The notes: a model not told the origin generated them from the letters alone. DNA of 64,000 nucleotides from Gymnothorax reevesii (GCA_029721435.1 CM056574.1:77526001-77590000); one strand, 5' to 3'; shown: positions 1-11,900, counted from the first letter of the stretch. Translations and numbers: made by a program.

Positions 1-380
1 TCCCTGTCTACAGGTCGTGTGCCATCCTATTTTACACTGTAATGGTTGCGCTCTGAGCTCTGGAGTAGAGCACGAAGGACAGGACAATGATAACTGGACT
101 GAAGTGCAAAGATGTACTCGGTTGTATTTAATTAGCCTTTGGCACAGCAAGAAAGTGGATAAAATGCAGTACAAAACAAAGAATGATTTGTTCCCTGAGG
201 TATGGGGATGGGAGGTGGGGAATGAGGTTCCCTAATAAAACCATTAGTTAAACAGACTGGGTTTGGCTACAGTAACAATGTATTACTAAAATAGGAAGAA
301 GAAAAAGTAAATGGTGTTTCTGATAATAAAGTGCAGACATTAACAACACATAAATCTAGGATTAAGATTTAGAATATATA
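1..380. other. No recognisable feature
   Basis: AT-rich sequence with only short chance ORFs. I see no repeat termini, motifs or coding signal. Confidence 0.5.
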
Positions 381-657
381 CACTCAATGGAGTTTGCATG
401 TTCTCCCCGTGTTCGCGTGAGTTTTCTCTGGGTACTCCGGTTTCCTCCCACAGTCCAAAGACATGCATGTTAGGCTAATTGGAGACAGTAAACTGCCCCT
501 CGGTATGAGTGTGAGAGTGAATGGTGTGTGCGCCCTGCGATGGATTGGCAAGCTGTCCAGGGTGGGTTCCTGCCTTTGCCCGTAGCCAGCTGGGATAGGC
601 TCCAGCGCACCCCGCGACCCTAGTGAGGAATAAGCGGGTATAGAAAATGGATGGACA
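381..657 (+). repeat. Fish-type LINE/SINE 3' tail
   Basis: The block carries word-for-word landmarks of a dispersed fish non-LTR tail: 'CATGTTCTCCCCGTGT', 'CCTCCCACAGTCCAAAGACA', 'GGGATAGGCTCCAGC' and the end 'AGAAAATGGATGGA'. It is non-coding; ORFs on either strand are incidental. I recognise the landmarks from memory of fish genomes but cannot say which clade (L2- or RTE-type) owns the tail. A repeat-library search would settle that. Confidence 0.7.
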
Positions 658-960
658 TATACACTCAAATGCGGGAGATACTGTAAGTCTATACAAGACT
701 AGAGATTAAACACAGGCATGTGGCTTACAAGACTTCACAAAAACTAAGTGTGAGGCTCGGTCTTAAATATCACAACACTACCACACAGTGGAATGGAACG
801 ACAGATTCATGCTATGACTGAGGGGCTGAGAATGCAGTTTAAGTCTTAATAGACCAGTGAGTTAGAAGGCTGGAGGCGTGGCCTGACATACGCATGCCAT
901 TATCCAGCCCATACTAAAGAGGATCAACTTAGACCCTGCTCTGCTTAAGAAAGAGAAAAG
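658..960. other. No recognisable feature
   Basis: Unassigned sequence between the LINE/SINE tail and the first L2 fragment. No ORF with family motifs. Confidence 0.4.
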
Positions 961-1617
961 AGAAAAATCTTAGAGAAAATTGCAGCAACTCAGCTCATTG
1001 CTGTATTGGAGAAGCACAAAATCAATGATGGATTTCAGTTAGGTTTTCGGAAAAGGCACTTGACTGAAACTGCTCTGTTGAGTGTTTCAAATGACATCCT
1101 AATGTTCTCTGATGCAGGGGGAGACTTCTGTTCTTGTCCTTCTTGACCTCAGCTCAGCATTTGACACGGTTGACCACCACATTCTGATTTACAGATTGTG
1201 TGTCTGGGTGGGCATATCAGCAATACCACTGGACTGGTTCAAATCTTATGTAACTGATAAAAGTTTCACAACTTCCATTGGTGACGTTGTGTCCAACTCC
1301 TCCCTTCATTACTGTGGTGTCCCACAGGGATCAGTATTGGCACCTGTACTATTTTCCTTGTATCTGCTGGCCTTGGATCAATTAATTAAATCTTTTCATA
1401 TTGCATCATTTATTCATAGACGATATCCAGTTAAAGTTGATGAGGTTTCTGCACACCAGAGATTCTTTGGTTGTCTCAATGCCATTTACAACTGGAAAGC
1501 ACAACAACTCCAAAACCTTTGGCAACTTTCTTTGGCAGCTGTCTTAAACCTATGCAACCTGGGGATAATTTTTGGCCAAGGTCTGTCATTTGACACTCAT
1601 GAGCAAAAGCACTCATA
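961..1617 (+). pseudogene. L2-clade LINE reverse transcriptase fragment
   Basis: Translation gives the RT of an L2/CR1-type LINE: 'KILEKIAATQL' then 'GFRKRHLTETALL' in one frame, and after a frameshift near 1120 'VLLDLSSAFDTVDHHIL' (RT motif A) and 'GVPQGSVLAPVLF' (motif B). The catalytic FADD box near 1415-1425 is degenerate and in a third frame. The reading continues to 'GIIFGQGLSFDTH' around 1600 and is then cut by an inserted block. The same LINE resumes at about 2300. The 5' part (endonuclease, ORF1) is missing, as is usual for 5'-truncated LINEs. Dead copy. Confidence 0.85.
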
Positions 1618-2299
1618 GGCCTAGTCCTTTGGTGGAAATAGCACAATGCCGTCGAAGGCGACGACTGGGGGTATATCCCCAAACGCCCCCAATCCTCCAA
1701 TTCCCCAATCCTTGAATAGACTTTCATTTGAACTTAATTTCAGGTCAATCGGACAAATGGTTTTGAAAATATGGCCAAAATGGTAATTTTCCATCACAAA
1801 GCGCCACCTGGTGGCAAAATATTGAACCATACAGGTAGGATGTCATCATGTGACACGTTGTGAGGCCATGACCTTGCAGTTGCACATGGTTTCAATTCAA
1901 TTGGACAAATAGTTCCAAAGATATGGCAAAAATGGTGAAGTTTATGTGACAAAGCTCCACCTTGTGTCAAAATTTTGAACCAAACAGGTATAATGTCATC
2001 GTGGGAAACATCCTCAGGTCATGACTTTTCATTTGCACTTGATTTGAGGTCAATCGAACAAATATTTCCAGAGATATGATAAAAACTGATTTTTTCAGAT
2101 TGTGGCCCCTGGTGGCCAATCTAGAAATTGTAAATTATCCAAAATCGAATCAGTTCTTCCTCTTTATGATACTTACTTATATGCAAAACTTGGAATTTAT
2201 AATTGAAATATTACTGAAGTTATCGCGTTAACACGTAGTGTGCTGGCGGTCGGACCAAAAACATAATACCCCCAGAACGCCATTCAGCATTCGGGGATA
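1618..2299. repeat. Non-coding dispersed element inserted in L2
   Basis: About 680 bp separates two parts of one L2 reading frame, so it is inserted DNA. It contains a threefold reiterated theme ('GGTCAATCGGACAAAT' near 1744, similar text near 1900 and 2050, with 'GCCACCTGGTGGC' at about 1803), typical of non-autonomous fish repeats made of diverged internal copies. Similar phrasing ('gcgcccccttgtgg') occurs at 23.4-23.8 kb. I see no clear terminal inverted repeat or coding capacity. Confidence 0.5.
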
Positions 2300-2447
2300 T
2301 AAATATTAGCAAATTCAGATCTCAATTCAGTAGTTGAATTTGAGAAGATTATTCTTGCCTTCATCATATCACACATTGACTTCTGCAATGCTCTCTTTTC
2401 TGTTATGTCTGGTGAGAGGAACCAACTGCAAGTTGTCCAAAGTGCAA
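2300..2447 (+). pseudogene. L2 LINE fragment, continuation after insert
   Basis: Reads 'ILAFIISHIDFCNALFSVM' then 'QLQVVQSAK', the post-RT region of L2 ('SHLDYCNAL...LQ.VQNAAAR'). It continues the fragment that stops near 1617. It is then cut at an AAATCAT heptamer where another element begins. Confidence 0.75.
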
Positions 2448-2454
2448 AAATCAT

Positions 2455-3520
2455 GGTATTTATTAAGTCCGAGTCCAAAGCCAGGTAAACCCAGAGACTG
2501 TACAGAAGGGCAATCCAGAAAACAGAGTCCAAAGACTCAAAACCAAAAAGTACAGGTGACAGTACCAAATCGTTAGTCAGTAGGAGAGTAGAGTGTCTGA
2601 AATCCAAATACAATAATCAGGGCAGCTAAACACAGAAGTCGTGGTTGGGCAGAAAATGGGTCGTAATCAGAGAGCAAACAAATCCAGGCAGGCAAAGACA
2701 GAAATTGGTATTAGGCAAAAAGATGTCACAGAATCACAAACCGATCACTAGCATACACAGGGCTTGGCGCAGAGAAAAGTATATCGACAGTCTGACAAAG
2801 CTAGGCAGAGGTGAGGAACTATATATACACAATGGAGGAAACAAGCTAGGCGGGGCAACAGGTGTGAGGAATAATCTAAACATTAACTGAGAGGGGTAAA
2901 ACATAAGGCAATTAAACAATACAAAATGGGAAACAATGACCAAAACTAGTTTTCACACGACATCCCTAAACAACAACGGCTCCATTCAAGGAGTGTCAAA
3001 GTGGGGAGAAATGGAAGAAACAGATTTGTCAAAGAGATAGTTGCTAGGTTTCTGCAGAAACTCAGGCAAAGACCAGGATAGCAAAGAGAGGGTGGAGTTA
3101 CAGATTGGCGTGGAACGCAACAGATTCAGTTAGTAATGTTAGTAGTAGTGCAGTAATAATTTTACCCAAATAGTGCAAGTTAGTATGCTAGTTATTAACA
3201 GGATTAGTATATTAGTAAGGGTCAGTAGATAAACTACATTGTAGACAAAACACACAGTGTTAGTGTGATTAGGACTTTTAATTAAAATTAGTAATCATTG
3301 TTGAAGGAAGTAAACGAGGCATGAAGGAACTTGTGAAACTTATGAAATCACCCGAAATGTGACAGTACGCAGACAGGGGCATGCACTGGCAAAGAACATA
3401 AAAAGGCAAGACATCACAGGGAAAAAAAAAATTTGTACATAAACTGGATGATGATACTGAAAGCTGAAAACTAAACAAACCAAGTGGCAATCAAAAAAAA
3501 CTAGAACAGGCAGAAATCAC
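2455..3520 (-). mobile_element. Solo-LTR-like insertion in L2
   Basis: The block is bounded by direct repeats AAATCAT (2448-2454 and 3521-3527), consistent with a target duplication. Read on the minus strand it looks like a transcribed non-coding terminal repeat, with an AATAAA signal close to the left boundary ('cttaataaatacc'). No protein motif is present. The right half (about 3120-3530) is similar to 8505-8950, sharing for example 'atgaaatcacccgaaa', so this is a dispersed family. A non-autonomous LTR element is my best reading, but a DNA element is possible. Confidence 0.45.
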
Positions 3521-3537
3521 AAATCATAACATTTTCA

Positions 3538-4186
3538 TTATGTATCCGCTCATCGCAGTCTGCAGTCAGTCCAAAATGCTGCTGCTAGACTGTTCACAAA
3601 TGCAAATAAAAATCTGATATTACCCCAATACTAAAATCTTTCCATTGGTTTCCTGTAATGTACAGAGTCAGACATAAAATCCTCACCATCACCTACAGAG
3701 CTCTGCATGGACAGGCTCCTAAATACACAGCTGAACTATTTCACCCATATGCACCAGCTCACTCCCTTATGTCAAAAGAACTAGGCCCTTTGTCCATCCT
3801 GCCCAGCCCCCTCAAAACTCGTGGCGACTGAACATTTTAAGTGTTTTCGCCAAAGACTGGAATGGTCTGCCCCAATTACTACGGTCTGCTGACTGTATAC
3901 AGGTCATACAGGTTGTTAAGGGTCAACTTAAAACTTACTGTTCAGACAAGCATTTGGATAAATTGTTGGCACCTGCTCTACAATGTATTTTATTAATATT
4001 TGCTCTTGCAATTGTTGCTAGTATTTTTTGTTCCCTAGTAGGTTTTGCTTTTACCAAGTATTGCCTTAAAGCATGCACTGCAGTATTGATTTTCAAATTC
4101 AATTTTTTTTAATGTAATTGTTTTTAAGCTTGTAAAGCCCTTTAGTCTGTGAAAAGTACTATATAAATAAACTTTCTACTTCTTCT
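3538..4186 (+). pseudogene. L2 LINE ORF2 C-terminus and 3' end
   Basis: Broken frames give 'LQSVQNAAARLFTNANKN', 'TYRALHGQAPKY' (frame-corrected reading) and 'WNGLP'-like text, the conserved C-terminal region of L2 ORF2. It ends with the characteristic L2 3' tail: 'TTGTAAAGCCCTTTAG' followed by 'AGTACTATATAAATAAAC' near 4155-4172. Its start overlaps in content with the end of the previous L2 fragment (both carry the 'LQ.VQ.A' region), so it may be a second L2 copy rather than a simple continuation. Confidence 0.75.
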
Positions 4187-4192
4187 ACCTAC

Positions 4193-4269
4193 ACGATTTA
4201 CAAATCATTGTACTCTGTTTCTATTCACATTTTATGCAGCGTCCAAACCTTTTTGGAAATGGGGCTGTA
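4193..4269. repeat. Tc1-like transposon terminal fragment
   Basis: The sequence 'TTACAAATCATTGTACTCTG' and, ending at 4269, 'GGAAATGGGGCTGTA' match the terminal segment of a DNA-transposon family common in fish, whose sub-terminal part I also see at 27.35-27.48 kb. Only one end is present, directly abutting the L2 tail. Assignment is from memory. Confidence 0.5.
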
Positions 4270-5552
4270 TTTGAGTTAAAATGCTGTTACCCGCTGAAAT
4301 GCCAGTACAGCAGAAACACATATTCAACTGTTTGTCTCGAGAAAACTACTTAATCTTTCATGTAATAATTTTATTCCTTGATGTGATTTTGCTGCTACCC
4401 ATATGAAGATTCCTGAAATTCCTGGCACAACAAAAAGGATGATAAGGCTTTGGTTTCCAACCTCACCATCTAAAAGGATATAAATTTTTTCAGCTTTTAA
4501 AAAATGAAAATAGTTTAAGTGACAAAAGCGCATTCTGCATTGAAGTAAAAGATACCCACTGATCTATATAGAATAACTGATGTAATTATTTTGAATAAAC
4601 CATGTTGCCATAATGGTATGCCAAACACTAGTCTCCAGGGACCTAGCTAGCCACAGGTAACCATCTCATTCCTTCACAGACACTGAAAATATTAAAAAAA
4701 AAAAAAAAAACCAGAGAAATATCAACCATTGTCAAACACTATGTGTGAATCGTGCAATGTAAAGCCCAAAGAATGTCTTGTGTAACGTTTACATTTTTTA
4801 GCTCCTAGCTATCACTGAATAGCTGACAATAAGCTAGGATTATAGTCATAGAAAGCAAATTGGTTCAGTAAAGACAAAGTCACATCAGCTTAGCTAGCAT
4901 AATAATGTAATCATTCGCACGAGAAGAGAGGTGAACAGTGCATCATGGCGACGTAGCTGGCTGAAACGGTTTGGTATTTGCAATAGAAAGTAATGATATA
5001 GTGCCACTTCAGCAGTTATACATACAAGTGAGAATGTAAGTTGGTTGGAAATCGCTCACTTCTTTGTTGGTTTGGTGCTTTTTTCCCTCTCCGCAGCTCC
5101 CCCTATAGTTCCAGCGTGCAAATTTCCCACAACTGTCGTAAAAATCTCATGGCAGCCACCTCCTCCACCCCTAACCCCCCTGTCCATGTTTTATGCTGTT
5201 TCTGTCATAAACAAAATAATTACGAGAAAAAGAAAAAGGCTAAGGATAACTGCAGCTTTTTTATATGTTTTCTTAGTTTTTTTTTTTCCTCAGCACCAAT
5301 ATTTATCAGACGTAATGTTTTCGTAATACGCTTTTCTTGTTGCTCTTCTCACGAATCTTGAACTACACAATGTAAACAGCGAACTGCACAAAACTCAAAA
5401 AACCTAGATTCGACTGACAAAATGATGTGGCTCATAGTAAAATTGCACTCCTGGGGCAGAAACAGGACGATGTAGTAAAATAAATAACAGCTATATCACA
5501 AACAAACATGTTTACCAGTAACTATGCTAACATCTCTGCGAGCTAACAAGCA
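4270..5552. other. No recognisable gene
   Basis: Low-complexity AT-rich DNA with a homopolymer A run near 4694-4712. Two overlapping ORFs of about 95-105 codons near 5041-5361 start without a supported initiation context and contain poly-Phe/poly-Lys runs, so I do not call them genes. Confidence 0.4.
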
Positions 5553-5855
5553 TCAACACTCACACAATAATCGCATAAAGGCCTTTACAAACAACAGCAA
5601 ACATGAAGACTGGGCAACGACATGAATACAAGGAATACATACATTTTTTCGCAACAATACTAATAAGCGCAACAGCAACAACGCCAGGTCGGCATTTGAT
5701 TTGCATGCTTCTTTCTCCTTGAGCTCTGTCCATTCTGAAAAAGCTTGACCAAGATTGACTCCAGTCAGACTTCTCACTCGGTCAGACAAGCTTGTTTTCT
5801 CTTCCTCACCTCCACTGACAAAGGCCACCTCTTCTATTTCTGCTGGCTCCGCCAT
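5553..5855 (-). CDS. Possible first coding exon, host or transposon gene
   Basis: A 100-codon ORF on the minus strand starts with an ATG at 5855. It reads 'MAEPAEIEEVAFVSGGEEEK' and then 'FSEWTELKEKEACKSNADLA'. The second part resembles a short motif (W..L...K...SDA..A..LL) that I associate with first exons of fish zinc-finger-like predicted proteins. After about residue 65 the sequence becomes Leu-rich and unconvincing, so a splice donor ('ATTA|GTATTG' on the minus strand near 5668) could end the exon. No downstream exon is recognisable leftward in this window. It could also be a chance ORF or part of an unrecognised transposase gene. Confidence 0.3.
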   Translation of the reverse strand: MAEPAEIEEVAFVSGGEEEKTSLSDRVRSLTGVNLGQAFSEWTELKEKEACKSNADLALLLLRLLVLLRKNVCIPCIHVVAQSSCLLLFVKAFMRLLCEC

Positions 5856-6462
5856 CGTAACACCAATGAAGAGAAGCGGTCTTCCTCTTTATTACTAGCC
5901 GGGGAGTGTTTGTCTTGTACTGTAAAGCAGTTTGTTTCTCACAATAGCTCCATCCAGCAATGAGATTTGGGACACCAGGGCAGTGGACCTGATCTGGCAT
6001 GGTCAGTTTTCAGCCAAGACACGCTAGGGAGTGGGCAGATAAGCCCCCTTCTCCCCATAACAAGTTGTTTAACCATCAAAGTGACTCCTAGGCACAATAA
6101 TTACGGCCGAAAACTTGCATATTTCCCTTTTAAGCTTGAAAGTAGCCAGAGGCCTTCAGTGTTTAATATATCGCAGATAGGGCAGCATCATGCCTCTCCC
6201 CAGCACCCACCTCAGTGGGAGTTCAGCTTCCCATAAATGAGCCAATAACCACATCTACAGCCCAATCCATTTTGTTTTGCAGCGTTTACCCTAGCTTTGC
6301 AGGGATGCATTATTATATTACAGAGCATCATATGTCGCATCTTTAACTTTTCATAAGGTTATAGATTAAAAAGTTGATGTCATGAAAGTAACTGCAGCAC
6401 TGCCATATTCGCTAAATTGAAAGGATTTTAGAAATTGTGAGGTATCGTTCAGGAACCAAACA
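5856..6462. other. No recognisable feature
   Basis: Upstream of the minus-strand candidate exon. If that exon is real this would hold its promoter, but I see no TATA box or CpG cluster that supports it. Confidence 0.3.
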
Positions 6463-7205
6463 TGAGACCAAAAAGATCCAGCAAAAATGAGTTTTATTGA
6501 AGCTGGGGGGTGAATCCCCGCAGGGCAAAAGGCATCGGTACAGAGTCCACAATCCAAAATCAGAATCCCAGGGACGTAATCCAAATTGTACACAGGGCAG
6601 CAAACAAAACTCAGGGTCGAACAAAGCAGGTTTGATACACAGGGACAGGAATATGAGAGGTAAATCCAAACCCAAAATCCAGTAGACGTACTATGGATCA
6701 TTAACAGGGCAGCAAAGACAAGACTCAGGGTCAGGCAAAACAGGTACGGTACACGGGCACAGAAGAATCAAAAGAAAAGGCAAAATCAGAATCGGGGACG
6801 TTCAAGTCAGAAGTAAAACACTAAGAATACAAGGCATCAACAATCGCAGCTCAGGGAAAACATTCTGACAAGAGCTGTTAGTGAAATGACTGCTTAAATA
6901 CACGTAGGGGAAGTCACATGCTTTGATAAGGAACAGGTGAGCTGGATCAGACTAATTACCTGGCCCCTCCTCTAGGGGGCCAGGTTAAGCAATGATCGTG
7001 TGTGTGTGTGTGTGTGTGTGTCTGTCATTCTGTCTGTCAGCCCGTGGCTGGGGCCAGGTCTGCTATCTCTGATTGCCTTGTTAACAAAGGAATGAAAAAG
7101 AGGAAGTTCCTAACCACATAAAATTCGGCGAAAGCCAAAACGCGGACAGGGATCACAAAGACAGCCTATTGACAAACATACAGCTCCGGTCAGGAAGTTC
7201 TAACA
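6463..7205 (-). mobile_element. Solo-LTR-like element
   Basis: Read on the minus strand the block has the layout of an LTR: a TATTTAAG box (complement of 6893-6900) about 400 bp before an AATAAA signal (complement of about 6492-6497), with no coding sequence between. On the plus strand it starts TGAGACC and ends TCTAACA (TG...CA), and the hexamer AACATG occurs at both edges (6459-6464 and 7202-7207), so the exact ends are ambiguous. It has an internal direct repeat: 'CAGGGCAGCAAA' at about 6593 and 6704 with similar following sequence. Similar in style to the block at 2455-3520. Confidence 0.45.
6998..7022 (+). repeat. (TG)n microsatellite
   Basis: Run of about 12 TG dinucleotides inside the LTR-like block. 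Confidence 0.95.
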
Positions 7206-7339
7206 TGCACAGATAATGAGGAAGAACAGAGTTTATCAAGTGCTGTTTGACTCGGAGACCCTGTATCTGCTTCGTGAGTTCGTTCCAGATCCAGTTTGTT
7301 CTTGCGGCATTTCGCTGCCACTCCGAATACGCCGGCGAG

Positions 7340-8500
7340 ATTTCTGAGTGACTGTTGCACGCAATCTGGGCAGAGGTGTTCAGAGAGTCGCTCTGTTTCG
7401 CTCGGCTGCCGGGCTTGACAAGTGGATTGACTTCACCATTCGTGGTGCTACGTGCTCTTTCGGGCGGGGATCGCTCCCTCTTCTAGTGACTCTTGTATTT
7501 TGGAGAATAAGGAGATGTCCAATGCTTTTAATACTCATTTTAAAAAGACTGCTGTGTCACATCTTCAGTCTGATTTTATCTCTCTACAGCATGCGCTCAT
7601 TGATTCTAAACTCCTGTTGAATGGTGGCAAAACTAAAGCTATGCTGTTCGCACCACATAGGTCTGTAGTTTCTTCCCCTTCTCTTATTACCCTAGATGGA
7701 ACTCCGATTGAGTTTGTAGATAAATACAAATATCTAGGATTATAGCTGGACAAGAATTTAACTTTTAATTACCATATTGACATGTTGACAAAGAAACTCG
7801 AGTTTACTCTGGGTTTCTTATCTAGATTAAAATCTTGCTTTTCCTCGTTTTCTCGTAAACGGCTAGTAAATAATATATTTTTGTCTCAACTTGATTACGG
7901 CGATACAGTTTACCGATTTGCGGGTCCCACTTTCCTGGCTAAACTCGATCCACTCTATTATTCTGCACTGAGATACATTTCTAAGTCGCCCTATAGGACG
8001 CATCACTGTACTCTGTACACTTTAGTTGGCTGGCCTTCACTAGCTATGCGCAGGCTGCACCACTGGTATGTTTTAATATACAAGGCTATTTGAGGCAAAC
8101 TACCTCAGTATATTTGCTCTAAATTTGTTTTAATTCAGAACTCATACAACCTTAGATCCAACGCCTGTTTGCGATTCAAGGTGCCTCCTGTGCGATCTGA
8201 CGCTGGTAAGAGGAGTCTGTTCTACTTTGGCCCTTGGTCATGGAATGACCTTCAAACTCATTTTAAAATTGCTGCTCCCATCGCTATCCCAAGTTTCAGA
8301 CAAAAGATTTCTGAAGCTTTTCCCATCAGCTGCTCTTGTCGAACTGTTTAGATATATTTTTTCCACTGTTTTTATATTGAGCCATTTTTAGAACTTATGA
8401 TTTTTTTTTTTTTTTTGGATGTTTTGTCTTGTCCTGTCTGATGGTAGTCTCTATTCTGTCCCTTGTTCTTGTTTTATACTGTACTGTTTTTTTTTTTTTT
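7340..8500 (+). pseudogene. L2/CR1-type LINE ORF2, internally deleted
   Basis: The first part reads 'ILENKEMSNAFNTHF', the linker that precedes RT in these LINEs. About 35 bases later the frame is already in the post-RT region: 'SKLLLNGGKTKAMLFAPH', 'TPIEFVDKYKYLGL', then after a stop 'NLTFNYHIDMLTKKLEF', 'NNIFLSQLDYGDTVYRFA', 'LHHWYVLIYKAI' and a C-terminus 'AGKRSLFYFGPWSWNDLQ' ending at 8351. The whole RT palm (motifs A to C) is therefore missing, an internal deletion of several hundred bases near 7545-7580. The 3' UTR contains T-rich runs (8401-8418 and 8489-8505). Non-functional copy. Confidence 0.8.
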
Positions 8501-8504
8501 TTTT

Positions 8505-8950
8505 TGAGAGCTTAGTGAATTAGTAAGGTGCAGCTATACAATCCCTAGTGCATGTTTGTAAGTTAGTACTATAAACAATGTTAGTCTTGGTTAGTATCTT
8601 TAACTAAATTTACAAACTGTTAGTACTGTTAGTTATTATAGAAAAGCAAGGCGAAGGATGTAAATGAGATTAGAAGGAATGATTGAAACCATGAAATCAC
8701 CCGAAAGTGTGGCACGTAATACTGGGGCAGTGGGCGATCACATGACATGAGATGAGACAGGGGGAGACAAAGTGCAATGCATGCACCGGAATCTAGCTGA
8801 CGAAATGAAAAGAAATATGAACAAGGCAAAAACAAACCATGGCATAGAATCAGAATAATAATCAATGCATGGTAAAACAAAGCAAAATCATTACAAAAAC
8901 ATGGTCAGACAAAACAGAATCACAACAGAAATAGTGTCATCCAATCCAAA
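8505..8950. repeat. Second copy of the 3.1-3.5 kb dispersed element
   Basis: Shares with 3120-3530 the ordered landmarks 'ttagtaaggt/gtca', 'gttagttatta', 'gaaggatgtaaatgag' (gaaggaagtaaacgag there), 'atgaaatcacccgaaa' and 'ggggcagtg/ggggcatgc'. Non-coding. It abuts the T-rich end of the LINE fragment, so it probably inserted at or near the LINE 3' end. Confidence 0.5.
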
Positions 8951-11900
8951 ACACATCTTTCTTCAATGTAGAACCTTCTTTTGTTACAAGAGCTATTCGC
9001 GTTTTTTACTATCTGAAAAAAGTAACAGCCGTTACAAGTTTGGAAACATTGAAGCCTTCAGCCTAGGACACACCGGATGCCTGAGGAGTGCTGCTGCGTG
9101 GCGTAACCTCTCGCTTTCTATTTCGGCATTCATGTTAACAGGTTAGACCGTCCACACTGGATGTATCAGAAGCACGTCTCACAGGTGGTCAACCAGGGCA
9201 GGTGGGTCACATCTTCTAGATATTCAGTCTCGCCTATTTTTACTGCAACATGTACGCGGTCCTTGGCAAAACGAACCTGAAAACAAACGACTGCCAGGAG
9301 ACAGTCAAAATAAATACCTGCATTTCACCACACTGCCAAGGGTGCACGTTTTTTGCAAGAATGTAACAAAGTAAATAAATGAATAAATAACTCAGCACTT
9401 TCAGTATGTTTATCACATTAAAAAGCCCTTGCATATGAACAGAATCCCCTCAGTTCAATTCAGCAATACCTTGTCAAATAATTCCTTGATCATGTAGTGG
9501 GAAATTTGTGACTTTCAATGGATCAAATGTTGTAGTACTCTCATTGAACAGAATATATACAGAATTTTTCATTCTTACTTTTTGAAAGCTTTACTGCTCT
9601 ACTGCTTGTTTTCTTTCATTTCTAGATATTTGATAAACAATTCTATCTATTTATTTAGCAGAAATACGCTATTAATTACGAAGCCTAGGCTATGAGCCTA
9701 GTCTATTATGTTGAAAAGGCAAAGAGTATCAGGGCAGTACTCCTCTATCTCTCCTCTCTGCGAGTGTCTCTGAAAAGACACCCACGATACTGCTTAACCT
9801 GGGTACGAAATGACATGAAATACTATATGACTATGGAGGTTTTTAGGGGGTAAGACGTGAAGAAACATAGGACTGCAAGAGGAGCCTGCAGCAGCGCTGC
9901 AGCTGACACGCAGCAAGTGTGGACAGACAGACGCAAGTCAGCAGCAGCAGCTCAGAACTCAGCAACGACGCACTAAGCATGTATCCAGTGTGTCCCAGGC
10001 CATATCCTTTTCGTTTCACCAGAATTTCAAGAGTCTTTATGGGTCGTGGCAAAATTGCTTCGATGTTGGTTAAAATTACTAGATGAAAGAATGGACCAGT
10101 TTTTTTTTTCTTTGAGCAAGACAATTTAATAAGTGTATTTCAGCTGCACTGACATTTCAGTGGGTAATGGTATTAATTGAGTCCTTGAGTGTTATATTGG
10201 GCTAACTCTAATTTTCCCATTTTTGAGTTAGACCCATATTTCGCAAGTTAAAGGTAAAATATATTCAGGGCATAAGTGGTCTAGATGTCACAGTGATGCA
10301 TCTTACTATACAGAGATTTTTAGTTATCCTCACTTCCATCAAGACAAAAAGTATGAGTGCAACAGTGGTCTAATTCTTTGAACCCTTCAAAAGTCAAGGA
10401 TTTGAAAGATGATTTCAACCTTGTTCCCCCTGTCCACCACTCATTTTATCTGGGTCTGATCGAAGATGAAGATGGCCCAAACTTTCATCCAGATGATGAT
10501 AGCGAAGACAGTTGTGGGTAACAAGATTAACTGATGGATGACTTTCTCAGTGGTCAGCAGTTTGCGATACAATGTTTCACTTTTAATCTATATTTTCTTG
10601 TAATTTTGTGTTTTGAATTCCAAGGATGCATGAAATGAAAGCTATTATTGAGTAATTAAAATTGAGTTATGAATTTACTTGTCTTAAGTCAGTTACATTT
10701 GTTAAGACAGCTAGTGCAAGAGTGGTCTAACTTATAAAAAGGGCCTTTTTCAGAAAATTTAGAGAAAGTAACCCCTGAGACATTACTTTTGTGGGAAAAA
10801 AAAGTTGTGTTAGCTTGAAAAACATGATCACAAACTCTCAGGTTAACAACAGATGGCATACCCTACATGTGTCTTGAATTTTATCCAGGGCTCGAAATTT
10901 GGCATAGATTATTTCAAAAAGATGAAAAATGGAATTAGACTACTCGTGTCCTCAGGGTCGAAATTGACCTCAAAAAATTATGAAACGCGTAAGGTGGTGC
11001 AAGGTGTTGTAGCCTCGAATCGTGATGGGTGTTAGCTATGTAAGTTTGTAGCTACGTAAGTGCCTGAACAATAGCTTTGTAAGCCTTATCTATTGGTGTG
11101 TATGAGTGTTTTATGTAAAGCACTGTATATAATTTGTAAATGGAGATTTGTTGCAGACTATTTGTGCTGCCTTACTGGTCAGCTATTTGTTTATATTGTT
11201 CATCATTTAGCACTCTCTGGTGGTGTGTCTGTAGCAAAACATGATCTGGTGCAATACCACTTGTGTGTGATGAGATAGACTGGTGCTTTCTCGAGGTTTC
11301 TGGCTGCTTCTTGCCTAGAGGGGGCCGGATCACCCAGGACTCCTGTAGATCTTTCCAGAATCATCCTAGTCTTTGTAAATCCTGCGATTTTGCTCAGTTA
11401 GGGAAGTTTTTTCTTGGCATCAGAGTTAATTAGTGGCATTAGTGTGTGATTGTAAGATTGCACAGCGGATTATTAGTGTTGTTTTTCATGTCAGCCATTT
11501 TCTTTATACTTATTAGTATTCACACTTTTGTTTTTCATGTCTGCCATTTTCTTTATATACCTATTATTTATACTTCTTCCGCCGTTCTACACTATTAAAC
11601 TAGTCCTACATACTTTGTGCTATTTCAGCAATTGATATATATATATAAATGTCCAGCTTTTTCTGGACATTACTGCTATTACTCTTCTCTTTCATACTAT
11701 TTATACTTTTTCAAATGTTTCACTTTTTACTTTTTCACTTTTTAAAAAAAAAATTTTGTCCGATAGGAAACAATTAAACAGATTTTTTAAAATGTAGCTA
11801 ATTTCAGCTATTTTTTACTCTGTCATACTTTTAGCTAGAAATGTCATTCAAACTGTAAAATGTTAAACTATGCTTGTGTAATTTATTAACCATTCAACCT

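Noticed and set aside
5041..5361. Two overlapping ~95-105 codon ORFs
   Set aside because: No motif, weak starts, homopolymer-derived Phe/Lys runs.
6998..7022. CRISPR-like or tandem array
   Set aside because: Simple TG microsatellite; no spacer-repeat structure anywhere in the window.
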